From Xylanimonas ulmi (GTDB lineage Bacteria > Actinomycetota > Actinomycetes > Actinomycetales > Cellulomonadaceae): 64,000 nt of DNA. The notes below the pieces were generated by a model that ran no database searches, was not told the DNA's origin, and was given only the letters and a program-made list of their open reading frames with translations. The DNA is taken from the NCBI RefSeq assembly GCF_004216535.1, contig NZ_SGWX01000001.1:1736001-1800000 (forward strand). Reading direction: 5' to 3'. This document shows positions 53,593 to 62,602 of the stretch, piece by piece; position 1 is the stretch's first letter, and each line of letters starts with the position of its first letter. The position numbers were made by a program, and so were the translations under genes.

Positions 53593-54372
53593 TCACGCGC
53601 TGTCGACGGCCATGCCGCCGTCGAAGCGCAGGTAACCGCCTGTCATGTACGACGACTCGTCGCTGGCGAGGAACGCCGCGGCGCTCGCGACCTCCTCGGG
53701 GCTCCCGTAGCGGCCGAGCTGGGTCAGTGCGGTGTAGGCGGCCTTGGCCTGCTCGGGGGCGCCGGGTGCGGCGCCGTTCTCGATGTCGCGCATCATGGGC
53801 GACTCGATGACGCCCGGCGCCAGCGCGTTGACACGCACGCCCGACCCGGCGAGCTCGGCCGCGGCGGCCTTGGTGAGGCCGATGATCGCGTGCTTGGAGG
53901 CGCAGTAGGCGGCGATGAGAGGCACGCCGCGCAGCCCGGCCACCGACGCCACGTTGACGATCACGCCGCCGCCGCGCGCCGCCATCCGAGGCCCCGCGTA
54001 CTTGAGGCCGAGGAACACGCTGCGCACGTTGACGCGCATGATGGTGTCGAACGAGTCCTCCTCCAGATCGGTCAGCGGCATGATGCCGGCCTGAACGCCG
54101 GCGTTGCTGACCAGCACGTCGACGCCGCCGAGCTGGTCGGCGGCGTCGAGGTAGGCCGTGACGCCCTCCGGCGTGGCGACGTCGCCCTCCACCGCCTCCA
54201 CCTTCGCTCCCTCGGCCTCCACGGCTACGCGCACCGCGTCGAGCGGACTGCGGCCGCTGCCGACGACGACGAGATTCGCCCCCTCAGCGGCCAGGCGCAC
54301 GGCGATGGCGCCGCCGAGCGCGCCCGCCGCTCCGGTGACGACGGCTGTCTTGCCTGCGAGTCGGTTCCCCAT
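53593..54372 (-). CDS. Short-chain dehydrogenase/reductase (SDR) 3
   Basis: A classical 259-residue SDR: TGAAGALG (13-20), NAGVQ (90-94), Y156/K160 in YCASKHA, and the C-terminal YMTGGYLRFDGGMAVDSA. Compared with SDR1 and SDR2 it is closest to the FabG/BKR-like group. ATG 54372 is preferred over GTG 54381 because the GTG overlaps the AGGGAAG ribosome-binding site. It lies 60 bases behind the aldehyde dehydrogenase gene in the operon. Confidence 0.88.
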   Translation of the reverse strand: MGNRLAGKTAVVTGAAGALGGAIAVRLAAEGANLVVVGSGRSPLDAVRVAVEAEGAKVEAVEGDVATPEGVTAYLDAADQLGGVDVLVSNAGVQAGIMPLTDLEEDSFDTIMRVNVRSVFLGLKYAGPRMAARGGGVIVNVASVAGLRGVPLIAAYCASKHAIIGLTKAAAAELAGSGVRVNALAPGVIESPMMRDIENGAAPGAPEQAKAAYTALTQLGRYGSPEEVASAAAFLASDESSYMTGGYLRFDGGMAVDSA

Positions 54373-54432
54373 GCCAATCACTTCCCTGTCTCCTCGTTGA
54401 GATGCGGATGTGGCTGCGAAGGCTCGCCTGCC

Positions 54433-55890
54433 TCATCGCAGGATGGACTTGACCTCCACGAACTCGTCGATCCCGAACTCGCCGAGCTCGCGCCCGACGC
54501 CCGAGTGCCCATACCCGCCGAACGGGGCGTCGAAGCGGTCGCGCGTGCGCACCCCGTTGACCTTGACCTGGCCCGTGCGCATCTGACCGGCGACGCGCGC
54601 CGCCCGGTCAGGGTCGGCGGACCAGACGCCCCCGGACAGGCCGTAGCGCGACGCGTTGGCGATCGCGACGGCCTCGCTCTCGCCGGTGTAGGGCAGAACG
54701 ACCAGCACCGGGCCGAAGACCTCGTCCTGGGCGAGCGGGGAGTCGGGCGCCACGCGCGAGAACACCGAGGGCCGCAGGAAGTGGCCGCGGTCCAGGCCCT
54801 CGGGGGCCCGCGGTCCCCCGGTCAGGAGCCGTGCGCCCGACGCCAGCGCCCCGGCGATGTGTGAGCGGACCGAATCGCGCTGGGCGGCGCTGATCAGCGG
54901 GCCGAGGTCGGTGCCGTCGGCGAACGGGTCGCCGACGCGCAGCTCCTCGACCGCGGCGACCAGCCGCTCCTCCACCTCGGCGACCCGGTCGCGGGGCGCC
55001 ACGACGCGCGACAGCGCGTTGCACGCCTGCCCGCTGTTGGCCAGCCCCTGCCACACGGCGCTCGGGATCGCGACGTCGAGGTCGGCGTCGTCGAGCAGGA
55101 CGTTGGCGGACTTGCCGCCCAGCTCCAGACAGCACCGCTTGACGCCCGCCGCGGCGAGCTGTCCTACGCGCGCGCCGGAGGCCACCGAGCCCGTCAGCGA
55201 GACGACGGCGACGTCGGGATGTGTCACGAGCGCCTCGCCGACCTCACGCCCGGGGCCGGTGACCAGGTTGAACACGCCGGGCGGCAGACCGGCCGCCGCC
55301 ACGCACTCGGCGAAGGCGAACGCGTTGAGGGGGGCGAGTCCGCTGGGCTTGAGGACCACCGCGCACCCGGCCAGCAGCGCGGGCCCCACCTTGGCCGCGA
55401 TCTGGTGCAACGGGTAGTTCCACGGCGTGATGGCCGCCACCACCCCCGCCGGCTCACGCACCACGGTGCTGCCCGCGAGGCTCTGCCGCCACGGGTGGCG
55501 CTGTGCGACGCGGACGCTCGCGCGCAGCACCTCGACGGGCATGCCCGCCTGAGCCGCGATCGCCTGCCGCAGCGGCGTGCCGATCTCGGTCGCCGTCACG
55601 ACGCCGAGCTCGCCTCCGCGTGCGGCGAGCTCGTCGGCGAGCCGCGAGACGAGCCGCGCGCGCTCCTCGACCGGGCGCCGCCCCCACGCGGGCCACGCCG
55701 TCCGCGCCGCGCCGACCGCGCGCTCGACGTCGGCGCCGTCGCCGGCGACGACGCTCGCCACGATCCGCTCGGTCGCCGGGTTCTCGACCTCGATCACCGA
55801 CCGCGACTGGGAGCGGACCCACTCGCCGCCCACATAGAGCTCGTCGCGGTCGCGGAGCAGGCGCGTGCGGACCCCCGCCAAGCCGGTCAT
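54433..55890 (-). CDS. Aldehyde dehydrogenase family protein
   Basis: NAD(P)-dependent aldehyde dehydrogenase of 485 residues. It has ITPWNYPLHQ (oxyanion asparagine N158), catalytic E256 (LELGGKSANV), nucleophile C290 (NSGQACNAL) and the terminal FGGYGHSGVGRELGEFGIDEF. It would oxidise an aldehyde produced by the P450 and SDR enzymes to the acid. ATG 55890 overlaps the P450 stop (ATGA), so the two are translated together, suggesting a close functional link. Confidence 0.92.
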   Translation of the reverse strand: MTGLAGVRTRLLRDRDELYVGGEWVRSQSRSVIEVENPATERIVASVVAGDGADVERAVGAARTAWPAWGRRPVEERARLVSRLADELAARGGELGVVTATEIGTPLRQAIAAQAGMPVEVLRASVRVAQRHPWRQSLAGSTVVREPAGVVAAITPWNYPLHQIAAKVGPALLAGCAVVLKPSGLAPLNAFAFAECVAAAGLPPGVFNLVTGPGREVGEALVTHPDVAVVSLTGSVASGARVGQLAAAGVKRCCLELGGKSANVLLDDADLDVAIPSAVWQGLANSGQACNALSRVVAPRDRVAEVEERLVAAVEELRVGDPFADGTDLGPLISAAQRDSVRSHIAGALASGARLLTGGPRAPEGLDRGHFLRPSVFSRVAPDSPLAQDEVFGPVLVVLPYTGESEAVAIANASRYGLSGGVWSADPDRAARVAGQMRTGQVKVNGVRTRDRFDAPFGGYGHSGVGRELGEFGIDEFVEVKSILR

Positions 55891-57095
55891 GCTCCGCCCC
55901 GCACGACGCGCACCGGCAGCCTCTTGACGCCGCGGAACCAGTTGGACAGCAGCCAGTCGGGCTCGCCGGTCACCTCGAAGCGGACGCCGCGCTGGAGCGC
56001 CGCCTCGAAGAAGAGCCGCGCCTCCAGGCGGGCCAGATGCGCGCCCAGGCAGAAGTGCGGTCCGGCCCCGAACGCGAGGTGCGCGTTCGTGCGCCCGCCC
56101 AGGACGAACGTGTCCGGGTCGGGAAAGACGCGCTCGTCACGGTTGGCCGAGGCGAACCACAGGACGACCTTCTGCCCCGCCGCGACACGCGTGCCGTGCA
56201 GGGTCACGTCCTCGCTCGCCGTCCGCCGCATGTTGATCACGGGCGACACCCAGCGGAGCATCTCCTCGATGGCCGCGGGCAACACCTCGGGGCGTCGCTC
56301 CAGCTCGGGCCACAGGCCGGCTCGGCTCAGGACGCGCACACCGCCCGACAGCAGGTTCCGGGTGGTCTCGTTGCCGGCCACCGTGAGCAGGAGGAAGAAC
56401 GGGTCCAGCTCGTCGGGCCGCAGCCGCTCGCCCTCGACCTCGGCGTGCGTCAGCACGCTGACGAGGTCCTCGCGCGGCTCGGCGAGGCGCGCGTCGGCCA
56501 GCGCGTGGAAGTAGTCGAACAGCTCGGCGCGAGCCGTCGCCAACGCGTCGGGCATGGGCGCGTGGTCCGGGTCCTGGCTCGCGATCATGTTCGTCCACCG
56601 CAGCAGGAGCGGCGCGTCCTGGCTGGGCACGCCCAGCATCGTCGCGAACACCAACAGCGGCAGCCGTTCGGACACCGTCGCGACGAAGTCGAGCTCACCG
56701 CGCTCCACGGCCTCGTCCAGCAGTCCGGTGACGACGTCGACGATCCGGCCCTGCCACCCCAGCACCCGCCGCGGGGTGAAGTGGGGCACCATGACCTTGC
56801 GCAGCAGCAGGTGCCGCGGGGCGTCCATATTGTGGATCGAATGGCTCTCGCCCTCGGCCCTGCGGCTCTGGATCTGGGTGCCGTCGGCTGAGGAGAACGT
56901 CGCCGCGTCCTTCGCCACCGCGTCGACGTCCGCATGCCGCGTCACCGACCAGAACCCGGGACCGTCCGGCTCGTCGTTCCAGAAGACGGGCGCGTGGTCG
57001 CGCAGCAGGCGGAAGGCCTCGCCGTCGCGCCCCTGCGCGAACATGCGCGCGTCGGTGAGGTCGATGGACTCCAGGGTCAGCCCCGAGGTGGTCAT
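55887..57095 (-). CDS. Cytochrome P450
   Basis: Haem monooxygenase of 402 residues. It has the I-helix AGNETT (240-245), ExxR in EEMLRW (278-281) and the haem loop FGAGPHFCLGAHLARLE with the cysteine ligand C349. The RTNAHLAFG and NWFRGVKRLPV stretches resemble the actinobacterial CYP124/125/142 type that hydroxylates terminal methyl groups, but the substrate is not known. No ferredoxin or ferredoxin reductase gene is in the window, so electrons must come from elsewhere. ATG 57095 has GAAGGAG about 5 nt upstream. Confidence 0.93.
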   Translation of the reverse strand: MTTSGLTLESIDLTDARMFAQGRDGEAFRLLRDHAPVFWNDEPDGPGFWSVTRHADVDAVAKDAATFSSADGTQIQSRRAEGESHSIHNMDAPRHLLLRKVMVPHFTPRRVLGWQGRIVDVVTGLLDEAVERGELDFVATVSERLPLLVFATMLGVPSQDAPLLLRWTNMIASQDPDHAPMPDALATARAELFDYFHALADARLAEPREDLVSVLTHAEVEGERLRPDELDPFFLLLTVAGNETTRNLLSGGVRVLSRAGLWPELERRPEVLPAAIEEMLRWVSPVINMRRTASEDVTLHGTRVAAGQKVVLWFASANRDERVFPDPDTFVLGGRTNAHLAFGAGPHFCLGAHLARLEARLFFEAALQRGVRFEVTGEPDWLLSNWFRGVKRLPVRVVRGGA

Positions 57096-57122
57096 TGACG
57101 CTCCTTCCCCGCGTCCGCGGGC

Positions 57123-58856
57123 TCACTGGATGACGGTGACCGTGCCCGTGGCGCCGTCGACCGACACCCACTGGCCGTCCTGGAGCGAGCGGCTGCCGAC
57201 GCCGACCGACACGACGCACGGAATGCCCAGCTCGCGGCTGACGATCACGGCATGGCTGACGGTCGCCCCCTGGTCCACGACGACGGCCCCGGCCGGGATG
57301 AACAGCGGCGTCCACGACGAGTCGGTGATCGCGGCGACCAGCACGTCGCCGGGCTCCAACCCGCGCGGGTCCGACGGGTCGGTGATGACGCGCACACGGC
57401 CGGTCGCGGTCCCCGGGCAGCCGGGCACGCCCTGGAGCACGTCGCCGGGCGCCGCGGGGGCGACGTCGACCGCCCGGCGCCGCCACGTGTCGAGCGGGGG
57501 CACCTGTCCGTCGACGATGAACGGAGCCTCGAGCGCCGCGAGCCGGGCCATCTGCTCCTTGCGCGGGGGCACGATCTGCGCGACCTGGGAGGCGTCGGAG
57601 ATGACTGACGTCCACTCGGCGTCGGTGAGCATGCCGAAGTCCTCGACCTCGGCGAAGACTCCCCGCTCGACCATGCGACGGCCCAGCTCGCGCATCGCCA
57701 TGCGCGCCTCGTGCACCAGGGTGATCACGTTGGTCTTGCTGCGCTCGCGTCCCGCCAGGAACGTGCGGGCCGCCTGCGCGCCCGCCAGGAACTGCGCCTG
57801 GGTCGGCGGGTCACCCGCCAGCGCGGCCGCGGCCTGGGCGAGCGCCGCCTCGCGCTCGGAGCCGAGTCGCCGCTGCGCGTCGCGGGGGTCCGCCGAGTTG
57901 GGGGCGTGACGGATCCGGTCGATGGCCGACCACGCGATCTCGGGGTGCGTCTCGAACGTGCGTGACCGCATCTCCCACTCGTTGAAGCCCCGGGCGCCGT
58001 GGGCGCGGATGAACATGTCGAACGCCGCCAGGAACCCGGTGGCGTCGGGGTGGCTCGAGGCCTCGAGGCGTGCGCGCAGCCCGTCGACGCCCGTGTCGAA
58101 GGCCTGCGTGAGGTGCGCGGAGGCGGTCACCGTCCGCGACAGGTCCCACAGCGCGTGGGCGGGCAGCGCGCTGTCGACCTCTCCCAGGCCGCTGATCAGC
58201 CGGGTCACCAGGGTCGGGTCGTCCAGCGCGGCGGCGACGGCGCCCAGGATCGCCGGGGGGACCAGCGCGCAGTGCGTCAGGAAGATGTGCTCGACCCACA
58301 GGCGCTGCCAATGGGTGTTGATGAGGTCGCGCGCCCGCTCCAGGAGCTGCGCGTCGGTCAGCGCACCCAGGTCGGGGCGCTGGTCCCGCAGGGCGCGCAC
58401 CGTGTCGCGCGACGCCTCCTGCTCGGGAAGCCGGGTGGCCGTCAGGATCCACTCGAGGGTCTTCGCGCTGCGCTCGGCGTGCGTCGGGCTCTCGTCGTGC
58501 GGGCCCGCCATGTACGGCGGCGCGGTCGCCGCCTCGGCGCCGAAGAAGGTCTGGTCGACGGCCTCGGGCGACATCCCCGGCACGCGGGCGCCGAAGACGC
58601 GCGTGATGCTCACGTTGAGGTACGCGTACCCGCCGAACACCCCCAGCGTCTCCATCACGCCCGGCGTGAACTCGTCGTCGTCGAACGCGCCGAACCGCAC
58701 GAGTGCCTCGGCCCAGCCCGGCTCGGCGTGCGGGATCCCCCACAGCGTCCAGGAGAAGGGGGCGACCGGGTCGGGGAAGACCTCCCCCACGTTGCCACGG
58801 GTGTAGATCGGGAACTTCTCACTCGGGTCGTTGTCGACCACCCATCGCTCCGGCAT
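57123..58856 (-). CDS. PEP-utilising phosphotransferase, substrate and phosphohistidine domains only
   Basis: A 577-residue protein related to rifampicin phosphotransferase, PEP synthase and phenylphosphate synthase. The long N-terminal and central part (1-460) matches the acceptor-binding domain: WTLWGIPHAEPGW and AHGARGFNEWEMRSRTFETHPE. The C-terminal swivelling domain has the phosphorylated histidine H535 in DQGATVSHAVIVSRELGIPCVV. The ATP-binding domain that normally starts these proteins is missing, so it needs a partner. The dikinase at 62603 on the divergent arm is the obvious candidate. ATG 58856 is used because the GTG at 58865 overlaps the AAGGAG ribosome-binding site. It lies 66 bases after tetR. 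Confidence 0.85.
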   Translation of the reverse strand: MPERWVVDNDPSEKFPIYTRGNVGEVFPDPVAPFSWTLWGIPHAEPGWAEALVRFGAFDDDEFTPGVMETLGVFGGYAYLNVSITRVFGARVPGMSPEAVDQTFFGAEAATAPPYMAGPHDESPTHAERSAKTLEWILTATRLPEQEASRDTVRALRDQRPDLGALTDAQLLERARDLINTHWQRLWVEHIFLTHCALVPPAILGAVAAALDDPTLVTRLISGLGEVDSALPAHALWDLSRTVTASAHLTQAFDTGVDGLRARLEASSHPDATGFLAAFDMFIRAHGARGFNEWEMRSRTFETHPEIAWSAIDRIRHAPNSADPRDAQRRLGSEREAALAQAAAALAGDPPTQAQFLAGAQAARTFLAGRERSKTNVITLVHEARMAMRELGRRMVERGVFAEVEDFGMLTDAEWTSVISDASQVAQIVPPRKEQMARLAALEAPFIVDGQVPPLDTWRRRAVDVAPAAPGDVLQGVPGCPGTATGRVRVITDPSDPRGLEPGDVLVAAITDSSWTPLFIPAGAVVVDQGATVSHAVIVSRELGIPCVVSVGVGSRSLQDGQWVSVDGATGTVTVIQ

Positions 58857-58922
58857 GTGACTCACTCCTTTGTGATCGGTTCCGGTGGGGACGGGCCGCG
58901 CCTCGACGGTCCGCTCGCGGCC

Positions 58923-59660
58923 TCAGGGAGACCGCGAGCCGTACACCGCCTGGTACCACAGCTCGCCGACGACGCGGCCGAGCTGCTGCAGCTCCTCGAC
59001 GCGGGGTGCGCGGGCGGGCAGCCCGATGTGCGTGTAGGCGAGTTGGTCGGTCATGGCGCCCAGCGCGTCCGCGACCAGGTCCGTGGCGCGGTCGGCGTCG
59101 ATGCGACCTTCGCGCTCGAGCCGGCGCAGCCATCGCGCCGTCCGCTCGGTGAACTCGGCGCGGATGCGCAGCCAGCTCTCGGCGAACCCGCTGCCGTCCT
59201 GGGCCGAGGATGCCTCGCGGGTCACGCGCATGAGGTGGCGGTGCTGGGCGTAGGTCGTGAAGTACGCGACCGTGGAGCGCACCAGCGCCTCCCGGTCGTC
59301 CAGCCCGGTCGCGTTCAGGCGGCGCGTCGAGCACAGCAGGTCACGCACGCACGGCTCGATCACGGCGAGCAACGCCTCGCCCTTGTTGGCGAAGTGTCGG
59401 TAGAAGCTGCCCTGCGAGACGCCCGCGTTGCCCACGATGTCGCTGATCCGCGTGCGTGTGTAGCCGTACTCGGCGAAGCAGGTGGCGGCGGCCGCGACCA
59501 GCCGCTCGCGGGTGCGCGCGCCGCGGGCGGTGCTCGCCCCGCTGCCGAAGAGCCCGCTCGTGGAGGCGTCGGGCGCCTGCGGTTCAAGGCTCGACGCGAT
59601 GCGACTGTCAGTCGCTATTGCTGACGCTCGCGTCGCGTCGCCTGCCGCCGTCGATGCCAT
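58923..59660 (-). CDS. TetR family transcriptional regulator
   Basis: A 245-residue repressor-type regulator. A variable N-terminal 40 residues precede the HTH (RERLVAAAATCFAEYGYTRTRISDIVGNAGVSQGSFYRHFANKGE). The C-terminal ligand domain includes TVAYFTTYAQHRHLMRV and LGAMTDQLAYTHIGLPA. It is the first gene of its arm and faces the acyl-CoA synthetase arm across a 153-base gap, so it probably controls both arms and itself. ATG 59660 is chosen; 59696 has no promoter room because a TTGACA -35 element is there. Confidence 0.9.
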   Translation of the reverse strand: MASTAAGDATRASAIATDSRIASSLEPQAPDASTSGLFGSGASTARGARTRERLVAAAATCFAEYGYTRTRISDIVGNAGVSQGSFYRHFANKGEALLAVIEPCVRDLLCSTRRLNATGLDDREALVRSTVAYFTTYAQHRHLMRVTREASSAQDGSGFAESWLRIRAEFTERTARWLRRLEREGRIDADRATDLVADALGAMTDQLAYTHIGLPARAPRVEELQQLGRVVGELWYQAVYGSRSP

Positions 59661-59690
59661 GCAGGGAGTTAGCCATAGCGCGTCCACCCA

Positions 59691-59696
59691 TGTCAA
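59691..59696 (-). promoter_or_regulatory. -35 element of the tetR-led operon
   Basis: A perfect TTGACA on the minus strand. A -10 such as GCTAAC/TAACTC 17-19 bases downstream would place the transcript start at or next to the ATG at 59660. Confidence 0.5.
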
Positions 59697-59727
59697 GGGG
59701 CTGTTTCCGGGGCTATGCGCCGGGGTC

Positions 59728-59757
59728 TTGTGCGATAACGGTCGCCAGCCGTACAGT
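59728..59757 (+). promoter_or_regulatory. Promoter of the acyl-CoA synthetase arm
   Basis: TTGTGC, 18-base spacer, TACAGT. The transcript would start near 59764, just before the inverted repeat at 59773. Confidence 0.5.
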
Positions 59758-59772
59758 CCCGAACCTGACGAA

Positions 59773-59790
59773 TGTGATCGCTAGTCACTA
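59773..59790. promoter_or_regulatory. Candidate TetR operator
   Basis: TGTGATCGCTAGTCACTA, with GTGA and TCAC half-sites 7 bases apart in the divergent control region. It lies immediately downstream of the plus-strand promoter, where a bound repressor would block transcription. The symmetry is only partial. Confidence 0.35.
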
Positions 59791-59813
59791 TCGAGGAGAT
59801 AAGGATCGATCGC

Positions 59814-61331
59814 ATGTACCCGGGTGACCACGCGCTGCGCGCACCGGAGCGGCCGGCGCTGATCATGGCGAACGAGGGCCGCGTCGTGACCTACCGCGAG
59901 CTCGACGAGCGCAGCCGCCTCGTGGCCGGCGCGCTGCGCGAGCACGGCGCGGGGCGGGGCGACGTCGTCCTGGTCGCATGGGAGAACGACGTGCGCTGGG
60001 GTGAGGTCGTCTGGGCGTGCCTGCGCGCGGGCCTTGTCGTCGCGCCGGTCAACACCCACCTGGGCCCCGATGAGCTCGCCCCGCTCATCACGCAGGCGGC
60101 ACCCACCGTCGTGGTCACCTCCGCCCGGCTCGCCGCGACCGTCGGCGCCGCGCTCGACCGTGCGCAGTGGCGTGCGGGCTGCCTCGTCGCCGACGCGCCT
60201 CGGCCCGAGTCGCGCGGATGGGCCGACTACGAGCGGGCCGTCTCCCGTGCGACGCCGCTGCCGGCCGCGGACGAGGCCGCGGGCGCACGGCTGCTGTTCA
60301 GCTCGGGCACCACGGGCCGACCGAAGGCGTTGCGCCAACCGGTCCCCGACGCGCACCCGCGCGACCTGCCGCTGCGACTGGGCCCGTTGCTCTCGCGCCT
60401 GGGGTTCGACACACCCGACCCCGTCTACCTGTCGACGGGGCCGGCGTATCACGCCGCGCCATTCGCGTTCCTGCAGACGGTGCACCAGCTCGGCGGCGCC
60501 GTCGTGCTCATGGAGCGGTTCGACCCCGCCGCGGCGCTGCGCGCCATCGAGCGCCACCGCGTGACCCACAGCCAGTGGGTGCCGACGATGTTCGTCCGCC
60601 TGCTGCGCCTGCCCCAGGCCGAGCGCGACCGACACGACCTGTCGTCGCACCGGGTCGCCGTCCACTCCGGCGCGCCCTGCTCCCCCGACGTCAAGGAGGC
60701 CATGCTCGAGTGGTGGGGGCCGATCCTCCACGAGTACTACGGCGCGTCGGAGGGCTACGGGCACACCGCCATCGGCCCCGCCGAGTGGCGCGCGCACCGC
60801 GGCTCGGTCGGCACCGCCGTGCGCGGGCGCCTGCACATCCTCGACGACGACGGCGCCGAGCTGCCGGTGGGCTCCGTCGGCGCCGTGTGGTTCGAGCCAC
60901 CCCCGACGCCGCAGGGCCCGGCCCCCCGCTCGGCCTGGGGCGCCGTCGGCGACCTCGGCCGGCTCGACGACGACGGCTACCTGTACCTGACCGGCCGGGC
61001 GGGGCAGACCATCATCTCGGGCGGGGTCAACATCTACCCGCGCGAGGTGGAGGACGTCCTGATCACGCACCCCGACGTCGCCGACGTCGCCGTGATCGGC
61101 GTGCCGGACACCGAGTTCGGCGAGAGCGTTCGGGCGATCGTCCAGCCCGAGCCGGGCCGCGCGGGCGACGACGCGCTCGCCGAGGACCTGATCACCCTCG
61201 CCCGGGCGCGCCTCGCCCACTTCAAGTGCCCCCGCGCCGTCGACTTCGTCGACCGACTCCCCCGCACCGCGACCGGCAAGCTGCTGCTCGCGCCGCTCCG
61301 GGCCGCCTACTGGCCCGAGCAGACACCGTAG
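59814..61331 (+). CDS. AMP-forming acyl-CoA synthetase
   Basis: ANL-superfamily ligase of 505 residues that activates a carboxylic acid to its CoA thioester through an acyl-adenylate. It has the P-loop LLFSSGTTGRPKAL, adenine motif YGASEGYG and hinge GDLGRLDDDGYLYLTGR. The C-terminal catalytic lysine lies in PRTATGKLLLAPL. ATG 59814 has AAGGA about 8 nt upstream. It would take the acid made by the P450, SDR and aldehyde dehydrogenase steps into CoA-based breakdown. First gene of the divergent arm. Confidence 0.92.
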   Translation: MYPGDHALRAPERPALIMANEGRVVTYRELDERSRLVAGALREHGAGRGDVVLVAWENDVRWGEVVWACLRAGLVVAPVNTHLGPDELAPLITQAAPTVVVTSARLAATVGAALDRAQWRAGCLVADAPRPESRGWADYERAVSRATPLPAADEAAGARLLFSSGTTGRPKALRQPVPDAHPRDLPLRLGPLLSRLGFDTPDPVYLSTGPAYHAAPFAFLQTVHQLGGAVVLMERFDPAAALRAIERHRVTHSQWVPTMFVRLLRLPQAERDRHDLSSHRVAVHSGAPCSPDVKEAMLEWWGPILHEYYGASEGYGHTAIGPAEWRAHRGSVGTAVRGRLHILDDDGAELPVGSVGAVWFEPPPTPQGPAPRSAWGAVGDLGRLDDDGYLYLTGRAGQTIISGGVNIYPREVEDVLITHPDVADVAVIGVPDTEFGESVRAIVQPEPGRAGDDALAEDLITLARARLAHFKCPRAVDFVDRLPRTATGKLLLAPLRAAYWPEQTP

Positions 61332-61340
61332 AGGACAGCC

Positions 61341-62600
61341 ATGGAACTGCTGCTCATCAGGCACGCTCGACCGGAGCCGGCGACCGCGCACGAACCCGCG
61401 GACCCGCACCTGAGCCCGGAGGGCCACCGCCAGGCCGGTCTCCTGGCTCAGTTCCTCGCGGGGTCCGGAGCCCGGGTCGACGCGCTCTACCGCAGCCCGA
61501 TGCGACGGGCCGGACAGACGGCCGCTCCGCTCGCCGCGGCGACCGGGCTGACCGCCCACGTCGATGACGGCCTGGCCGAGTTCGACACGGGCGCCTCGCT
61601 CTACATCCCCACCGAGGAGCGCACCGACGACCTGGCCGCGCTCTGGGAGGGCCTGCGGGCGGGCCGCTGGGACGGCGTGACGATCGACCTCGACGCCTTC
61701 CAGCGCCGGGTGGTGACCTGCGTCGAGCGGATCGTCACCCGCCACCCCTCCCAGGTCGTCGCCCTGGTCTGCCACTTCGGCGTCATCAACGCCTACGTGG
61801 CGGACGTGCTCGGCCTGCGCGACCCCTTCTTCTTCGAGCCTGGCTACACGTCGATCACGCGCGTGATGGCCGACCAGGAGGGCCGTCGCAGCCTGCGCAG
61901 CGCCAACGAGACCTCCCATCTGCTGCCCCACGGGCCGAACCCACCACAGGAGGAGACCATGGCCGACCAGCGGACGACGTCGACGCCGACCTCGACGCGG
62001 CTTCTCGTCACCCATGCCCTGCGGGTCCTGGGCATGGCGACGCCGCAATACGTCTCGCGGCTGACCGGGCTGCCCGAGGGCGAGATCGCCGACGCGCTGG
62101 CCTCGGCGCAGCGCGATGACCTCGTGCGCGCCCGCACCGGGCGGCTCGCCGGGTGGTCGCTCACCGCGGCCGGGCGAGTCTGGCATGCCCGCGCGCTCGC
62201 CGAGGAGCTGGAGCGCAGCGGTGTGCGTGGCGAGGTGGAGCGCGCGCACGAGGCGTTCGTCGCGCTCAACCAGCCGTTCAAGCGCATCTGCACGAGCTGG
62301 CAGGTCAAGGACGCCGTTCCCAACGACCACGCCGACGCCGCGTACGACCGTGCGGTCCTCGAACGGCTTGAGGCCCTGCACCGCGAGGCCATGGGCCTGA
62401 CCGGCGGGCTCGCGCACGCGCTGCCACGGTTCGGCTGGTACTCCTCGGCCCTCACCGACGCGCGCGACCGGTTGCTCGGCGGCGACCTCGGTGCGCTGTC
62501 GGCGCCCCTGTCCGGCAGCTACCACGACCTGTGGATGGCGCTGCACCAAGACCTGCTCTCGACGCTGGGCCGCGAGCGCTCTGCGAAGGACGGACACTGA
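61341..62600 (+). CDS. Histidine phosphatase fused to a PPDK-associated winged-helix-like domain
   Basis: A 419-residue two-part protein. Residues 1-200 are a histidine phosphatase (phosphoglycerate mutase-like) domain with RHAR (7-10, H8 the phosphorylated residue), R56 and H145 in VCHFGVIN. Residues 207-419 begin MADQRTTSTPT and carry a winged-helix-like start (LLVTHALRVLGMATPQYVSRLTGLPEGEIADAL), then a helical domain with FKRICTSWQVKDAVPNDH that I associate with actinobacterial PPDK proteins. A strong AGGAGGAG sits just before the internal ATG at 61959, so the second part may also be made alone. ATG 61341 has GAGGA 6 nt upstream; the gene follows the acyl-CoA synthetase by 9 bases. Confidence 0.85.
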   Translation: MELLLIRHARPEPATAHEPADPHLSPEGHRQAGLLAQFLAGSGARVDALYRSPMRRAGQTAAPLAAATGLTAHVDDGLAEFDTGASLYIPTEERTDDLAALWEGLRAGRWDGVTIDLDAFQRRVVTCVERIVTRHPSQVVALVCHFGVINAYVADVLGLRDPFFFEPGYTSITRVMADQEGRRSLRSANETSHLLPHGPNPPQEETMADQRTTSTPTSTRLLVTHALRVLGMATPQYVSRLTGLPEGEIADALASAQRDDLVRARTGRLAGWSLTAAGRVWHARALAEELERSGVRGEVERAHEAFVALNQPFKRICTSWQVKDAVPNDHADAAYDRAVLERLEALHREAMGLTGGLAHALPRFGWYSSALTDARDRLLGGDLGALSAPLSGSYHDLWMALHQDLLSTLGRERSAKDGH

Positions 62601-62602
62601 TC

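Noticed and set aside
51745-59696. Mycofactocin-type locus, because of SDRs, an aldehyde dehydrogenase and a small peptide
   Set aside because: No radical-SAM maturase, chaperone or glycosyltransferase, and the peptide does not end in the Val-Tyr core of MftA.
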